Positions 10,040 through 20,374 are shown, numbered from the stretch's first letter. The stretch: DNA of 32,352 bases from Gammaproteobacteria bacterium (GCA_026709135.1 JAPOTO010000048.1:1-32352), one strand, 5' to 3'. The notes: generated by a model from the letters alone, not told the origin. Numbers and translations are program-made.

Positions 10040-10792
10040 ATGAGCATTGAAAACAAGGTAGCGATCGTCACCGGCGGTTCGCGCGATATTGGCAGGGCGG
10101 TGGCGGAAAAACTCGCGGCCGGCGGGGCCAAGGTGGCCTTCACCTGGCTGAACAGCGCAAGCGATGGCGAGGCAACCCTCGCGGCCATCGAGGGCGCCGG
10201 CGGCACAGCGATCAGCGTTCGCGGCGATATGACCCGCCGCGGCGACGTGGAAAATCTCGTTGATCGGACGCGGGAAGCGTTCGGCGGCGCCATCGGCATT
10301 CTGGTCAATGTCGCCGGTGGACTGGTGGCGCGCAAGCCGCTTGCGGATATGACGGAGCAATTCTTCGAAGGCGTAATGAAGCTGAACTTGACCAGCGCGT
10401 TTCTGACCGCCAAGGCGGCCGTTCCGCATATGGCCCCGGGTGGCGCCATCATCAATTTTTCCTCCCAGGCCGGCCGCGACGGCGGCGGCCCGGGCGCGCT
10501 CGCCTACGGCACTTCCAAAGGCGCGCTGATGACCTTCACCCGCGGCCTGGCCAAGGAACTCGGGCCCGCCGGCATTCGGGTGAACTGCGTTTGCCCCGGC
10601 ATGATCGACACCACCTTCCACGACACATTCACCAAGGATAAAGTGCGGGCCAATGTCGCCGCGGCGACGCCCCTGCGGCGGGAAGGCGAGGCCCGGGAAG
10701 TGGCCGATCTCGTCGCCTACCTCGCCTCGCCCGCCTCGAGCTTCATTACCGGCGCGAGCCTGGACATCAACGGCGGGCTGTATTTTTCTTGA
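10040..10792 (+). CDS. SDR-family oxidoreductase, probable DEH reductase
   Basis: Short-chain dehydrogenase of 250 residues. The nucleotide-binding loop is TGGSRDIG at 11-18, with Asp where Gly is usual, followed by NVAGG at 90-94. The catalytic set is probably Ser142, Tyr156 and Lys160 (YGTSK). C-terminal [12 protein letters not shown] and [13 protein letters not shown] are standard for FabG-like members. In alginate loci, SDR proteins reduce 4-deoxy-L-erythro-5-hexoseulose uronate (DEH) to 2-keto-3-deoxygluconate with NAD(P)H, which fits its place between the importer and the KDG kinase. The start is set by [13 protein letters not shown], with GGAA upstream. Cofactor preference cannot be told. 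Confidence 0.85.
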   Translation: MSIENKVAIVTGGSRDIGRAVAEKLAAGGAKVAFTWLNSASDGEATLAAIEGAGGTAISVRGDMTRRGDVENLVDRTREAFGGAIGILVNVAGGLVARKPLADMTEQFFEGVMKLNLTSAFLTAKAAVPHMAPGGAIINFSSQAGRDGGGPGALAYGTSKGALMTFTRGLAKELGPAGIRVNCVCPGMIDTTFHDTFTKDKVRANVAAATPLRREGEAREVADLVAYLASPASSFITGASLDINGGLYFS

Positions 10793-10812
10793 TTCCTGAG
10801 GAGTCTGACGCA

Positions 10813-11847
10813 TTGGCCGAGTACATCTGTTTTGGCGAAATCATGCTGCGGTTGAAATCGCCGGCCCACGAGCGCTTGTTGCAATCGCCGCGCCTCGAAG
10901 CCACTTTCGGCGGCGGCGAGGCCAATGTCGCCGTCTCGCTGGCCAACTTCGGCTGTGAAGCGGCTTTCGTCAGCGCCTTGCCCGACAACGCGGTAGGCGG
11001 CGCCGCCTTGGCCGAGTTGCGCGGATTCGGCGTGGATACCCGCCATGTGCATCGCGGCGGCGAGCGGATGGGCATTTACTTTCTCGAGACCGGGGCCAAC
11101 CAGCGGCCTTCCAAGGTGGTGTACGACCGGGGAAACTCCTCGATCAGCCGCGCCAGCCCCGGCGATTTCGACTGGAATGCGATTTTCGCCGGCGCCAAAT
11201 GGCTGCACATCACCGGAATCACGCCGGCGCTCAGCGCTTCGGCCGCCCGGCTCAGCCTTGTGGCCGTGACCGCGGCAAGCGAAGCCGGGCTGACCGTCTC
11301 CTGCGATTTCAACTACCGGGCGAAGCTGTGGAACTACGGCAGGACCGCCCCGGAAGTGATGGGCGAACTCGTGCGGCATGTGGATGTTGGCATCGCCAAT
11401 GAGGAAGACTGCCAGCGATCGCTCGGCGTCAACGTCGACGCCGGCATCGACGTCGAAAGCGGCGAACTCGATATCGCCAAATACGAAGCGTTGAGCGCGG
11501 CGATGCTCGAACGATTTCCCCGCATGTCCACAATCGCCATCACCATGCGGGAGTCGCGCAGCGCCGACCGCAACCTTTGGTCGGCCTGCCTGCGCGACAG
11601 CGGCGGATTCCGTGTTTCCCGGCGCTACGAAATCACCGACATCGTGGACCGGGTTGGCGGCGGCGACAGTTTCGCGGCGGGCCTGATTTACGGCCTGAAC
11701 CATTTCGATGACAGCGGCGAGGCATTGGCGTTCGCCGTCGCCGCGAGCTGCCTGAAGCATTCCATTAGCGGCGATTTCAATCGGGTGGACGCCGCCGAGG
11801 TCGCGCAACTGATGCGCGGCAAAGGATCGGGAAGGGTCCAGCGTTGA
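10813..11847 (+). CDS. kdgK: 2-keto-3-deoxygluconate kinase (PfkB family)
   Basis: Phosphorylates KDG to KDPG in the cytoplasm. The protein has 344 residues. The N-terminus [15 protein letters not shown] is characteristic of KdgK. The substrate-side motif GGGEANVA is at 33-40 and the PfkB signature [10 protein letters not shown] at 281-290, with Asp285 as catalytic base. No ATG fits. The TTG at 10813 is chosen because GAGGAG lies 9 bases before it and the product then begins like the family; another TTG at 10789 overlaps the SDR stop. It is last in the first alginate operon. The gap to 11979 holds the operator and no obvious terminator. Confidence 0.9.
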   Translation: MAEYICFGEIMLRLKSPAHERLLQSPRLEATFGGGEANVAVSLANFGCEAAFVSALPDNAVGGAALAELRGFGVDTRHVHRGGERMGIYFLETGANQRPSKVVYDRGNSSISRASPGDFDWNAIFAGAKWLHITGITPALSASAARLSLVAVTAASEAGLTVSCDFNYRAKLWNYGRTAPEVMGELVRHVDVGIANEEDCQRSLGVNVDAGIDVESGELDIAKYEALSAAMLERFPRMSTIAITMRESRSADRNLWSACLRDSGGFRVSRRYEITDIVDRVGGGDSFAAGLIYGLNHFDDSGEALAFAVAASCLKHSISGDFNRVDAAEVAQLMRGKGSGRVQR

Positions 11848-11861
11848 TATTCCCATTGATT

Positions 11862-11876
11862 ATTGGTAATACCAAT
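11862..11876. promoter_or_regulatory. Perfect 7-1-7 palindrome, probable GntR operator
   Basis: ATTGGTAATACCAAT is a perfect inverted repeat, 103 bases before the first receptor gene. It closely resembles the known UxuR/ExuR-type site ATTGGTATACCAAT with one extra central base, and its left arm recurs in the gntR promoter. A -10-like TATGCT lies downstream at 11911-11916, without a convincing -35. The rest of 11848-11978 holds a T-run and nothing else recognised. Confidence 0.65.
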
Positions 11877-11978
11877 TAAATGCGCCTAATGGGTTTTTTT
11901 GGACTGCCAATATGCTAGACTGCGGTTTATCGCATTGGCTAACGCACAATGCAAAAACTAACGCGGGAGAGCAAACAA

Positions 11979-14900
11979 ATGAGTGCAAGACAAGCAAAGA
12001 TCGCGCTGGCGGATGTCACGCTGGATCAAGGACATCGATGCAAGCGCAAGCCGCTGGCGGTTGCGTTGCTTTCGGGTTTGGCCGCCATGGCCGCGGGTAT
12101 GCCGTCAAGCGGCCAGGTCGCCAGTGGCGGGGTTGTTGAGGAGGTATTGGTCACCGGCATCCGCGCTTCCCTGCAAAGCGCCCTCGATCAGAAGCGCAAT
12201 GCCGCCAATCTCGTGGAAATCATCCAGGCCGAAGACATCGGCAAACTGCCCGACCAGAATCTGGCGGAAGTGCTTGAGAATGTGACTGGCATCCAGATTA
12301 CCCGCACCGCCGGCGTCGGCACCGGCGTGCAAATCCGCGGCACCAACGCGAACCGCACCGAAATCAACGGCGTGTCCACGGTGGATTCCGGCGCCGGGCG
12401 CTCCGGCATCGATTTTGAAGATGTCTCCGCTGCGATCATCTCCGCGGTCGAAGTCACCAAGGCGCCGGAAGCGAAAACCATCGAAGGTTCCGTCGGCGGC
12501 ACGATCAATCTGCGCACGATCCGCCCGCTCGAGATCGGCGAGCGCATCGCCGCGGTCCGGGTCCAGGGGGAAAACAGCAGCCTGTCCACTGATGACAACT
12601 TCAACCCCAGGGTGTCGGGCACCTGGGGCGACAACTGGACCACCGACGCCGGCGATTTCGGCGTCGTGGTCAGCGCGAGCTACACCGAACAGGATGTCAC
12701 CGCCTTCCGCCCCCGCACCGACCGCGACAACAGCGTGGCCGCGGGTGGCGGCGCCGCGAGCGCGCAATCGTTCAACTTTCTGCCGATCCAGTTTCTCAAC
12801 CAGGACTACGACAATTTCGAGTACGAAACCACCAACTTCGCCGGTTCCTTCGAATGGGCGCCGAATGAACAACTGACGCTGTATTTCGATGCCGTCGTCA
12901 ACGATCAGGAGCGTCGGCAGGAGAGTTCCCGGGTGCAGGGCTCGGGTGTGAGCAGCCTGCGCAACGCTTCGATTCCCGAAGTCTTTGAAACGATCAACTT
13001 CGGCACCATCGATGGCAGGAATGGAGCGCAGAATCTCGGTTCCATCGAGGCGGCGCTGCGGGGCGTGATCGGTGTCGATTTATCAGTTGACGATGACGAC
13101 CCGAACCTGCGCTTCTCATCGGATACCAACTCGCGCCTGACCGAAAGCCAGATTTTCAGTTGGGGCGCCAATTGGCAAAGCGGCAGATGGTCCGGCCGGG
13201 CCGAGATTTCAACCTCGCAATCTGATTCGACGACGCCGAGTTTCAACACCACGCTGAACTTCATCAATCCGAACGTGCCGCTGGATCCGGGTGGCGCCAA
13301 CGACAACAGCACGCCCTTCCGCTACGACCTGAGCGGCGGCACGCTGTCCTGGGGCGTCGCATTCGGCGAACCGGGCGCGCCCACCGTGGCGCAGTTGCTC
13401 GACCCGGCGAACGTGGTGCTGCGCGACACCAACATCAGCCAGGACATCGCCGAAAGCGCCGAGGACGCCGTGGTGCTCGACTTCAGCTACGACCTCGACT
13501 GGTCCGGCATCACCACGATTGATTTCGGCTACCGCAGCAGCACGGCGTCGAACTTCAACAACGACATCCGCACCAACCGCGGCCTGCGCAGCCTGGCCGA
13601 CTCGCCGAGTGGCAATCTGTTCGCCGAACTCCTGGTGCCAGGCCCCGACAACTTCAACGAGGCCGACGGCAGGGCGCTTTACATCGGCAACTTCCTGCTC
13701 ATCAACCCCGAATTCGTGGCCTCCGACCCCGATGGCGTGCTCGCCAGGCTGAATGCCGCGATCACCGCCCACGGCGGTTCCCGCTCGATCGGCGAGCCCA
13801 CCTCCAGTGTCGCCGCGTTTTTCGACATTGAAGAGGCCACCAACGCGCTGTATGCCCAGGCGAACTTTGAAAGCGGCATATTCCGCGGCAATTTCGGCCT
13901 CCGCTATATCGAAACCGAAGTCGATTCGACTGGCAATTCGGTCACCAATGGCGTGGCCTCCCCGACCACATCGTCCGGCAGTTACGACTTCGTGCTGCCG
14001 CGGTTGAACCTGGTCGCGAACGTCAGCGACGATGTGCTGCTGCGCGCAAGTTGGGGCAAAGACATCAGACGCCCGAACTTCAACAGCCTGTCGACTTCCA
14101 CCACCTTCAGCACCAGCCCGAACCCACCCGTCTCAATCGGCAACCCTGGATTGGAACCGGAAGAAGTCGCCTCCTTCGATCTGTCCGCCGAGTGGTATTT
14201 CGCGCCTTCGAGCGTGGTGAGCATCGGCTGGTTCCACAAGGAGCGCACCGGCTTGTTCGTCCGCACCCAGGACGACCCCTTCGAAGACCCGGCCACCGGA
14301 TTCCGCGATACCACCGCGCCCTGCGAGCAGGGCGGCATTTTCAACCCCATCGCCGATGTCAATGTTTTCGGCGACGCTGGCGGCGTGGGGGTCTGTGTTC
14401 CCGCGGCGACCACGGTCAACGGCGCCGGGGAAACGACCCAGGAAGGCATCGAGATCGCCTTGCAGTACGATCTTTCCCAGTTCGAGGATGAACTCGGCTG
14501 GGCCTCCGGCTTCGGCTTCATCGCCAACTACACCCAGCAGGAGTTCTCCGGCGGCGATACCTTTCTCAATCCGACCAGCCGCGCCCGCGCCGCTTTCGCG
14601 CTGACCTCCTCCGGCGCCACCGATGTCACCTTGCGCGGGCAATTGGTGGACCTGTCCGAGTCCGCCTACAACATCACGACCTACTACGAGCGCTATGGCG
14701 TTTCAGCCCGGATGCGCTACACCTGGCGCGAAGCCTACCGCTCGACCGATTTCGGCAGCACCTCGAGCTTCCCCTGGGGCTTTCCCGTTGTGCAGGAAGA
14801 CCGGGGGCAGCTCAACGCCAGCATCAGCTATGCCGTCAACGACAACTTGAGCGTGGGGGTTGAAGGCGTCAACCTCACCGAGTCGGATGTTCGGCAATCC

Positions 14901-14981
14901 TGCGTCAACGGCGGCGCGCTGGTCTGCTTCCAAGGCCTGACCGACCGCCGCATCACCCTGGGCGCGAGTTACCGCCTGTAG
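11979..14981 (+). CDS. TonB-dependent receptor (TIGR01782-like), first of pair
   Basis: Outer-membrane, TonB-energised importer, probably for alginate oligomers. The protein has 1000 residues. A long charged N-region precedes a hydrophobic signal segment at about 25-40. The TonB box region EEVLVTG is at 54-60. The plug domain begins with KLPDQNLAEVLENVTGIQI and GVQIRGTNANRTEING, the pattern of the Xanthomonas-Caulobacter receptor family. The rest is a repetitive beta barrel ending in ITLGASYRL. The ATG at 11979 is preferred to one at 11949 because GGGAG precedes it. It opens the second operon behind the palindrome at 11862-11876; no SusD-like partner is present. Confidence 0.92.
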   Translation: MSARQAKIALADVTLDQGHRCKRKPLAVALLSGLAAMAAGMPSSGQVASGGVVEEVLVTGIRASLQSALDQKRNAANLVEIIQAEDIGKLPDQNLAEVLENVTGIQITRTAGVGTGVQIRGTNANRTEINGVSTVDSGAGRSGIDFEDVSAAIISAVEVTKAPEAKTIEGSVGGTINLRTIRPLEIGERIAAVRVQGENSSLSTDDNFNPRVSGTWGDNWTTDAGDFGVVVSASYTEQDVTAFRPRTDRDNSVAAGGGAASAQSFNFLPIQFLNQDYDNFEYETTNFAGSFEWAPNEQLTLYFDAVVNDQERRQESSRVQGSGVSSLRNASIPEVFETINFGTIDGRNGAQNLGSIEAALRGVIGVDLSVDDDDPNLRFSSDTNSRLTESQIFSWGANWQSGRWSGRAEISTSQSDSTTPSFNTTLNFINPNVPLDPGGANDNSTPFRYDLSGGTLSWGVAFGEPGAPTVAQLLDPANVVLRDTNISQDIAESAEDAVVLDFSYDLDWSGITTIDFGYRSSTASNFNNDIRTNRGLRSLADSPSGNLFAELLVPGPDNFNEADGRALYIGNFLLINPEFVASDPDGVLARLNAAITAHGGSRSIGEPTSSVAAFFDIEEATNALYAQANFESGIFRGNFGLRYIETEVDSTGNSVTNGVASPTTSSGSYDFVLPRLNLVANVSDDVLLRASWGKDIRRPNFNSLSTSTTFSTSPNPPVSIGNPGLEPEEVASFDLSAEWYFAPSSVVSIGWFHKERTGLFVRTQDDPFEDPATGFRDTTAPCEQGGIFNPIADVNVFGDAGGVGVCVPAATTVNGAGETTQEGIEIALQYDLSQFEDELGWASGFGFIANYTQQEFSGGDTFLNPTSRARAAFALTSSGATDVTLRGQLVDLSESAYNITTYYERYGVSARMRYTWREAYRSTDFGSTSSFPWGFPVVQEDRGQLNASISYAVNDNLSVGVEGVNLTESDVRQSCVNGGALVCFQGLTDRRITLGASYRL

Positions 14982-15050
14982 GCAAAGCCCGGCGAGGGTT
15001 GTCACTCGGAGCAACCGATAGGCATCACTGAATACCCAAGGGGGTCCGAC

Positions 15051-18000
15051 ATGACTGCCACAACCGTTTTTTCACTGCGTCGCTCGTCGATGCTGCTCGC
15101 GCTTTGCGCGCCAGCCCTGCTGCCGGCGACCGCGGCGCTCGCGCAATCAACCGAAAGCGCCCAAACCCTTGAGGAGATCGTCGTCACCGGCGTGCGGCGC
15201 ACGATCCAGGACTCCATCGCGCTCAAACGCAACTCCATCGAGATCGTCGACGGCTTGAACGCCGACGAGATTGGCGCGCTGCCAGCCCTGTCGATCGGCG
15301 AGGCGCTCGAAACCATCACCGGCGCGGCAACCCACCGCGAGAACGGCGGCGCCACCGAGGTTGCCGTCCGGGGCCTCGGGCCTTATCTGGGCGCCACGGT
15401 CGTCAACGGCCGCGAGTCGACCAACGGCAGTGGCAACCGCGCCGTCAACTACAGCATCTTCCCTTCGGAATTGTTCAATGCCATCGCCGTGCACAAAACC
15501 CAGTCGGCGAGCTATATCGAAGGCGCGGTCAGCGGCCAGGTGCAGCTCAGCACCAGGAGGCCCATCGAATACGGCGAGCAGCGCGTGCAATTCAGCGTAA
15601 AGGGCTCGGCGCATCCCGATGATGGCGACATAGCCGGCCAGAGCAACGGCCACCGCACCACCGCCAGCTACATCAATTCCTGGGATGTGGAGGGCCTGGG
15701 GACGATCGGCGTTTCCCTCGGCGGGCAATTGCGCGACGATTCCAACCCCGAAGCGGAAGCAACCCACACCACCGGCGGCGGCCGCTTCGAGGCCTGCGTG
15801 CTCGAATCCTTCGATGCCATGGCGCAGCCACTCGACACATCCGGCCGCTGCGATGAAAACGGCGGCGACCCCGACCTGAGCAACGACCAGCTTCAGGACC
15901 TCATCGATTCCAATCCCGCCTACGGCAGCGTTGCGGACATTCCCTTCGCCTACATGCCCCGGGACCGCACGTTCCGGCGCAACACCACCGACGACGACCG
16001 CCAAGCCATATTCGGCGCGTTCCAATGGCAGCCGAATGAAGCATGGGATGTCTTCCTCGATTTTCAGCAGTCCGAGCGCGATCAGAAGGAGCTGCGCCAG
16101 GATCTCCAGTTCGGCTCGACCCAGAACAACCTGACCAATGTCGTTTCCGATCCCCGCGTGGGACTGCTCCGCAGTTTCACCACCGATACCGACATCCGCT
16201 CCAACACCACGGATTTTTCCCGTTTTGAGGAATACGAGGGCGCCGGTCTGAACATCGCATGGCAAGCCACCGACAGTCTGGAAGTCGTCTTTGACGCGGC
16301 CTTTGCCGACACCCTGCGCACCGAAACCGACGTCGAGGTGCGCATGGCCGCCAACGAAGTATTGATCACCGATCCCGACAAAACCGGCGGCAGGGAAGAG
16401 TTTCTGGTCAATTTCGCGGTGAACGCCCCCGGCACCGATGGACTCGCGCTGCCAACGATCCTCTGCACCGACGGCAGCAGTTCCTGCGACCCGGATTCGC
16501 TGCTGGATTTCGACATCAACGATCCCCGCTACTTCACCGCCCGGGACCGGGCGCGGATTCGGGCCAGGCAGCAGATTCGCGAGCACACCATCGACGCCTA
16601 TCGGCTCGACTTGTCCTGGGACACCGACTCCCTCGGTTTTGTAAACAACGTGCAGGCTGGCGCGCGCGCGGCCACGCTCGAGTACCGCACCTTCGGCGGC
16701 AACCGCAACGACGATGGATTCAGTCTGTTCGAGGACGAGGATTTCGATGGCGTTCCAGGCGGTTCATCCAACACCGCCGAAGCCCGCGCCGCGGTGTTCA
16801 ACGCGGCCAACAACTGCGGCCAGTCGAGCTTCCCGGAACCCGGTTTCTTGTCCGAGTCCAGAGACGGCAGGGACCTGGTTACAGTTGCCAGCGGCATCGG
16901 CACCGGCACCGGATGGGCGACATTCGACCATGGCTGTCTGCTCGATGAACTCACCGCGAACTATGGCGGCAGGTCCGCAATCGGTTTTCAAAATGGCATC
17001 CAGACCAACAGCATCGACCTGACCGAAGACACGACCGCGCTCTACGTGCAGGCCAATTTCGAGTCGGCGCTGTCGGGCAGGCCGGTGCGGGGCAATTTCG
17101 GCGTGCGCGTGGTCGACACCGAAGTCACCTCGATCGGCTACCGCAGCCCGCTGACCGTCATCGAGGAAAACGGCCTGTTCTATGTTGAGGCGGAATCAGG
17201 CGCCGAATACGAAAAAGTCCTGCAAACCAACAACTATACCGAGGTCCTGCCGAGCCTTACCTTCATCATGGATCTCAACCCCGATTGGGTGTTCCGGGCC
17301 GGGGCATTCCGCGGGATTTCGCGGCCGGACCCCCATTCCTACGGCAACAGCCGCGCCATCAACACTAACGATTCCGACGACCCCGATTCCGGTTACGCCA
17401 CCCTGGCCGAAGCCGTGCAAGGCATCGGCGCGCCGGGCAATCCGAAACTCGAGCCCCTGCCGTCCTGGAACCTCGATATTGGCGTCGAATGGTACGCCAA
17501 CGAGGACACGATGCTCGCCGCGGGCGTTTACTGGAAACGATTCCAGGGCGCATTCGAGAATGTCTACCAGCAGGAAGACTTTCTGATTGACGGCAATACT
17601 GTCGGCGGAACCGTGCGAACCACCCAGGTTTCCGAAGACAGCAGCGACCTCCATGGCTTGGAAATCACCGCCACCCATGCCTTCGACTATCTGCCCGGTT
17701 TCCTCGGCGGCTTCGGCGGGAAGTTCAGCTACAACTACGCCGATTCCGATTTTGAATTTGAAGATGGCCATGGCGGCGACGGGCTTGCCTTCGACGCCAA
17801 CGGCAATTCGACCCGGTTGCTCGGCTTGTTGCCGCCGGCCGGTTTGTGGGGGCTGTCGCGCCATACCAGCGCGACACAGATTTACTGGCAGAACGACCGC
17901 TTTCACGCGCAGGCGATCTACAAGGCGCGCTCGCAGTATTTTCAAGGTTACGGCCGCGACACCACAGCCCGGGTTCGCTATGTCGATGACTACAATACGC

Positions 18001-18167
18001 TGGACTTGCGCCTGCGATACGATGTGACGGACAACATCGAATTGACGCTCGAAGGCATCAACCTGCTCAGCGAGCCGCGGATGGACTTCCGTGCCCTCGA
18101 TGGCCAGGTGGCGCAGACGCTTGAGTATGGCCCGCGGGTGTTTTTCGGCGCGAGGGCGAGAATCTAG
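15051..18167 (+). CDS. TonB-dependent receptor (TIGR01782-like), second of pair
   Basis: Second outer-membrane receptor, 1038 residues and clearly not a recent copy of the first. A signal peptide at 1-31 ends in ALA before QSTES. The TonB box EEIVVTGVRR is at 41-50. The plug has ADEIGALPALSIGEALETIT and EVAVRGLGPYLGATVVNGRE. The barrel has long loops rich in Asp, Asn and Gly and ends in RVFFGARARI. GGGGG lies just before the start codon. A 69-base gap to the first receptor and 11 bases to the PL6 gene indicate one transcript. The two receptors may take different oligomer sizes or M/G compositions; this is inference. Confidence 0.92.
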   Translation: MTATTVFSLRRSSMLLALCAPALLPATAALAQSTESAQTLEEIVVTGVRRTIQDSIALKRNSIEIVDGLNADEIGALPALSIGEALETITGAATHRENGGATEVAVRGLGPYLGATVVNGRESTNGSGNRAVNYSIFPSELFNAIAVHKTQSASYIEGAVSGQVQLSTRRPIEYGEQRVQFSVKGSAHPDDGDIAGQSNGHRTTASYINSWDVEGLGTIGVSLGGQLRDDSNPEAEATHTTGGGRFEACVLESFDAMAQPLDTSGRCDENGGDPDLSNDQLQDLIDSNPAYGSVADIPFAYMPRDRTFRRNTTDDDRQAIFGAFQWQPNEAWDVFLDFQQSERDQKELRQDLQFGSTQNNLTNVVSDPRVGLLRSFTTDTDIRSNTTDFSRFEEYEGAGLNIAWQATDSLEVVFDAAFADTLRTETDVEVRMAANEVLITDPDKTGGREEFLVNFAVNAPGTDGLALPTILCTDGSSSCDPDSLLDFDINDPRYFTARDRARIRARQQIREHTIDAYRLDLSWDTDSLGFVNNVQAGARAATLEYRTFGGNRNDDGFSLFEDEDFDGVPGGSSNTAEARAAVFNAANNCGQSSFPEPGFLSESRDGRDLVTVASGIGTGTGWATFDHGCLLDELTANYGGRSAIGFQNGIQTNSIDLTEDTTALYVQANFESALSGRPVRGNFGVRVVDTEVTSIGYRSPLTVIEENGLFYVEAESGAEYEKVLQTNNYTEVLPSLTFIMDLNPDWVFRAGAFRGISRPDPHSYGNSRAINTNDSDDPDSGYATLAEAVQGIGAPGNPKLEPLPSWNLDIGVEWYANEDTMLAAGVYWKRFQGAFENVYQQEDFLIDGNTVGGTVRTTQVSEDSSDLHGLEITATHAFDYLPGFLGGFGGKFSYNYADSDFEFEDGHGGDGLAFDANGNSTRLLGLLPPAGLWGLSRHTSATQIYWQNDRFHAQAIYKARSQYFQGYGRDTTARVRYVDDYNTLDLRLRYDVTDNIELTLEGINLLSEPRMDFRALDGQVAQTLEYGPRVFFGARARI

Positions 18168-18178
18168 GTGCCGGTCTT

Positions 18179-20374
18179 ATGATCCGAATCGCGCTGGCCG
18201 TTCTGGCCGCACTGTCAATCCAGCCGAGCCTCGCCGAAACACGGCTCGTCCATACCCAGGCGGAGTATGAAAACGCGGTCCAGACGCTCGCGCCCGGCGA
18301 CACGATCATGCTCGCCAACGGCGAATGGCGCGATTTCGAGATTCTCTTTACCGGCAAGGGCGCATCCGGCAACCCCATCACTCTGACTGCCCAGACCAAG
18401 GGCGAAGTCCTCATCACCGGCCAATCCAACCTGCGTTTGGCCGGCGAGCATCTGGTCGTTTCCGGCTTGGTTTTCCGGGACGGCCACACACCCACCAATA
18501 CGGTGATTTCCTTCCGCCGCACAAGGGACGACCTCGCTTACCACTCGCGGGTGACTGAAACCGTCATCGACCGCTTCAACAATCCCGAGCGCCACGAAAC
18601 CGATTTCTGGGTAATGATGTACGGCAGGAACAACCGCTTCGACCACAACCACCTCGTCGGCAAAAGCAACGCCGGTGTGACGATGGCGGTGCGGCTCGAC
18701 AGCGCGGAAAGCCGGCAAAATCACCACCGCATCGACCACAACTACTTCGGCCCCCGGCCGATTCTCGGCTCCAACGGTGGCGAGACCCTGCGCATCGGAA
18801 CGAGCGCCCACTCGCTCGCCGATTCGCATACGGTGGTGGAAAACAATGTGTTCGACCGCTGCAACGGCGAGCTGGAAATCATATCGATCAAGTCCGGCCG
18901 CAATATCATCCGCGGCAATCTGTTCCTCGAATCCCGCGGCACGCTCACCTTCCGCCACGGCAATGGCAACATCGTGGAGGACAACGTGTTTTTGGGAAAT
19001 GGCGCGGACCACACCGGCGGCATCCGGGTCATCAATTTCGATCAGGTGGTGCGCAACAATTATCTGAGCGGGCTGACCGGCCATCGCTTCGGCGGTGCGC
19101 TCGTCGTGATGAACGGTGTGCCGAACTCGCCGCTCAACCGGTACTTCCGGGTCGACAACGCCCTGATTGAAAACAATTCGATCATCAACAGCGATCACAT
19201 CGAGCTCGCCGCGGGCAGCGACGCCGAGCGCTCGGCAACGCCCATCAACAGTGTTTTCCGCTCGAACCTGATTTTCAACGAAGTCCGGCGCAACATCGTC
19301 ACCGTTCACGACGACATCGGCGGGATTGCATTCAGCGGCAACGCGCTTAACGCGGTCGGGGGTTCGCCGCTCGAAAGTGGCTTCATCAATGCCGGCATCA
19401 AACTGCGGCGCGCTGGCAACGGACTGCTCTACCCCGCGGATGAGTCGCTGCCCAAAGTTGGCGTATCCCGCAACCTTGAAGTCTTGGACCGGGCCGATAC
19501 AGGCGTTGCCTGGTATCCCAAACCCGGCCCGGACAACCGCTTTGATACCGGCAAGACGGTCAATATCGCCCCCGGCCTTGATTCGCTGACCGACGCGGCC
19601 GCCGCCGCCGGGGCCGGCGATGTCATCTCGATGGCGCCGGGGGATTATCTGGTATCGAAGACCATCGTCGTCGACCGCCCGCTGACGGTTCGGGCCCCGG
19701 AAGGTTCGGCGCGCATCGAATTCGAGCGCACGGCCTTGTTCGAAATCGCCGAGGGCGGCAGCCTCAAGCTCGACGGACTCACCATTTCCGGCGCGGCCGC
19801 GCCCGATGTCGCCGGAAATTCCGCCATCCGCACGAGCCGCTATTCGATGCTGACCAATTACCTGCTGGTGGTTGAAAATTCACATATTGAAGATTTGAAC
19901 ACCAACCACTCCTTCCACTTCTTCACAATCGCGGGCCACACCTTCGCCGACAACATCCAAATCACCGATTCGAGTTTCCACGATATCACCGGGAACATTC
20001 TCGCCCTCGATGAGGAAACCGAGGATCTGGGAATCTACAACGGCGAATACATCTCGATCACCGGGTCGCGCTTCCAGAACATCGAAGGCGCCATCGCCGA
20101 CATCTATCGGGGCGGAACCGACGAAAGCACATTCGGCCCCCACTTTGAGTTGCGCTCCTCGGCATTGGCATCGGTGGGCCAAGGATCGCGCAACAGGTCG
20201 CAAGCATCGATTCGACTGCATGGCGTGCAGGACAGCGACATCGTCGACAACGAGTTTATCGACAGCCAGCCAGTGCGCGTGACCCACATCGTCGGCGATC
20301 CGGTTACCGTGATTGCGGGCAACCGGTTCACCGGAACGCCGGAACCGATTCTGCTGGAATTTTCTCCGCGATGA
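18179..20374 (+). CDS. Alginate lyase, polysaccharide lyase family 6 (two-domain type)
   Basis: Secreted or periplasmic beta-helix lyase of 731 residues with a signal peptide at about 1-19 (cut after SLA). The first right-handed beta-helix holds the PL6 active site: Ca-binding Glu231 and Glu233, Lys238 (ISIKSG) as base and Arg259 (TLTFRHGN) as acid. The 21-residue Lys-Arg spacing equals that in AlyGC (K220/R241) and chondroitinase B (K250/R271). From about 440 on there is a second beta-helix domain, as in the exolytic, polyG-preferring AlyGC, so a similar mode is likely. Context excludes chondroitin as the main substrate. It lies 11 bases after the second receptor, with AGGTG before the ATG. 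Its stop overlaps the aldolase start (ATGA). Confidence 0.93.
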   Translation: MIRIALAVLAALSIQPSLAETRLVHTQAEYENAVQTLAPGDTIMLANGEWRDFEILFTGKGASGNPITLTAQTKGEVLITGQSNLRLAGEHLVVSGLVFRDGHTPTNTVISFRRTRDDLAYHSRVTETVIDRFNNPERHETDFWVMMYGRNNRFDHNHLVGKSNAGVTMAVRLDSAESRQNHHRIDHNYFGPRPILGSNGGETLRIGTSAHSLADSHTVVENNVFDRCNGELEIISIKSGRNIIRGNLFLESRGTLTFRHGNGNIVEDNVFLGNGADHTGGIRVINFDQVVRNNYLSGLTGHRFGGALVVMNGVPNSPLNRYFRVDNALIENNSIINSDHIELAAGSDAERSATPINSVFRSNLIFNEVRRNIVTVHDDIGGIAFSGNALNAVGGSPLESGFINAGIKLRRAGNGLLYPADESLPKVGVSRNLEVLDRADTGVAWYPKPGPDNRFDTGKTVNIAPGLDSLTDAAAAAGAGDVISMAPGDYLVSKTIVVDRPLTVRAPEGSARIEFERTALFEIAEGGSLKLDGLTISGAAAPDVAGNSAIRTSRYSMLTNYLLVVENSHIEDLNTNHSFHFFTIAGHTFADNIQITDSSFHDITGNILALDEETEDLGIYNGEYISITGSRFQNIEGAIADIYRGGTDESTFGPHFELRSSALASVGQGSRNRSQASIRLHGVQDSDIVDNEFIDSQPVRVTHIVGDPVTVIAGNRFTGTPEPILLEFSPR

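Noticed and set aside
11862..11876. Palindrome as a transcription terminator after kdgK
   Set aside because: AT-rich, one-base loop and no adjacent T-run; the sequence matches a GntR-type operator far better.
15147..16586. 479-codon minus-strand frame inside the second receptor
   Set aside because: Antisense shadow; the receptor shows clear plug and barrel motifs.
18179..20374. Chondroitinase B
   Set aside because: Same PL6 fold and active site, but the neighbours form an alginate/KDG pathway and the two-domain layout is that of alginate lyases such as AlyGC.
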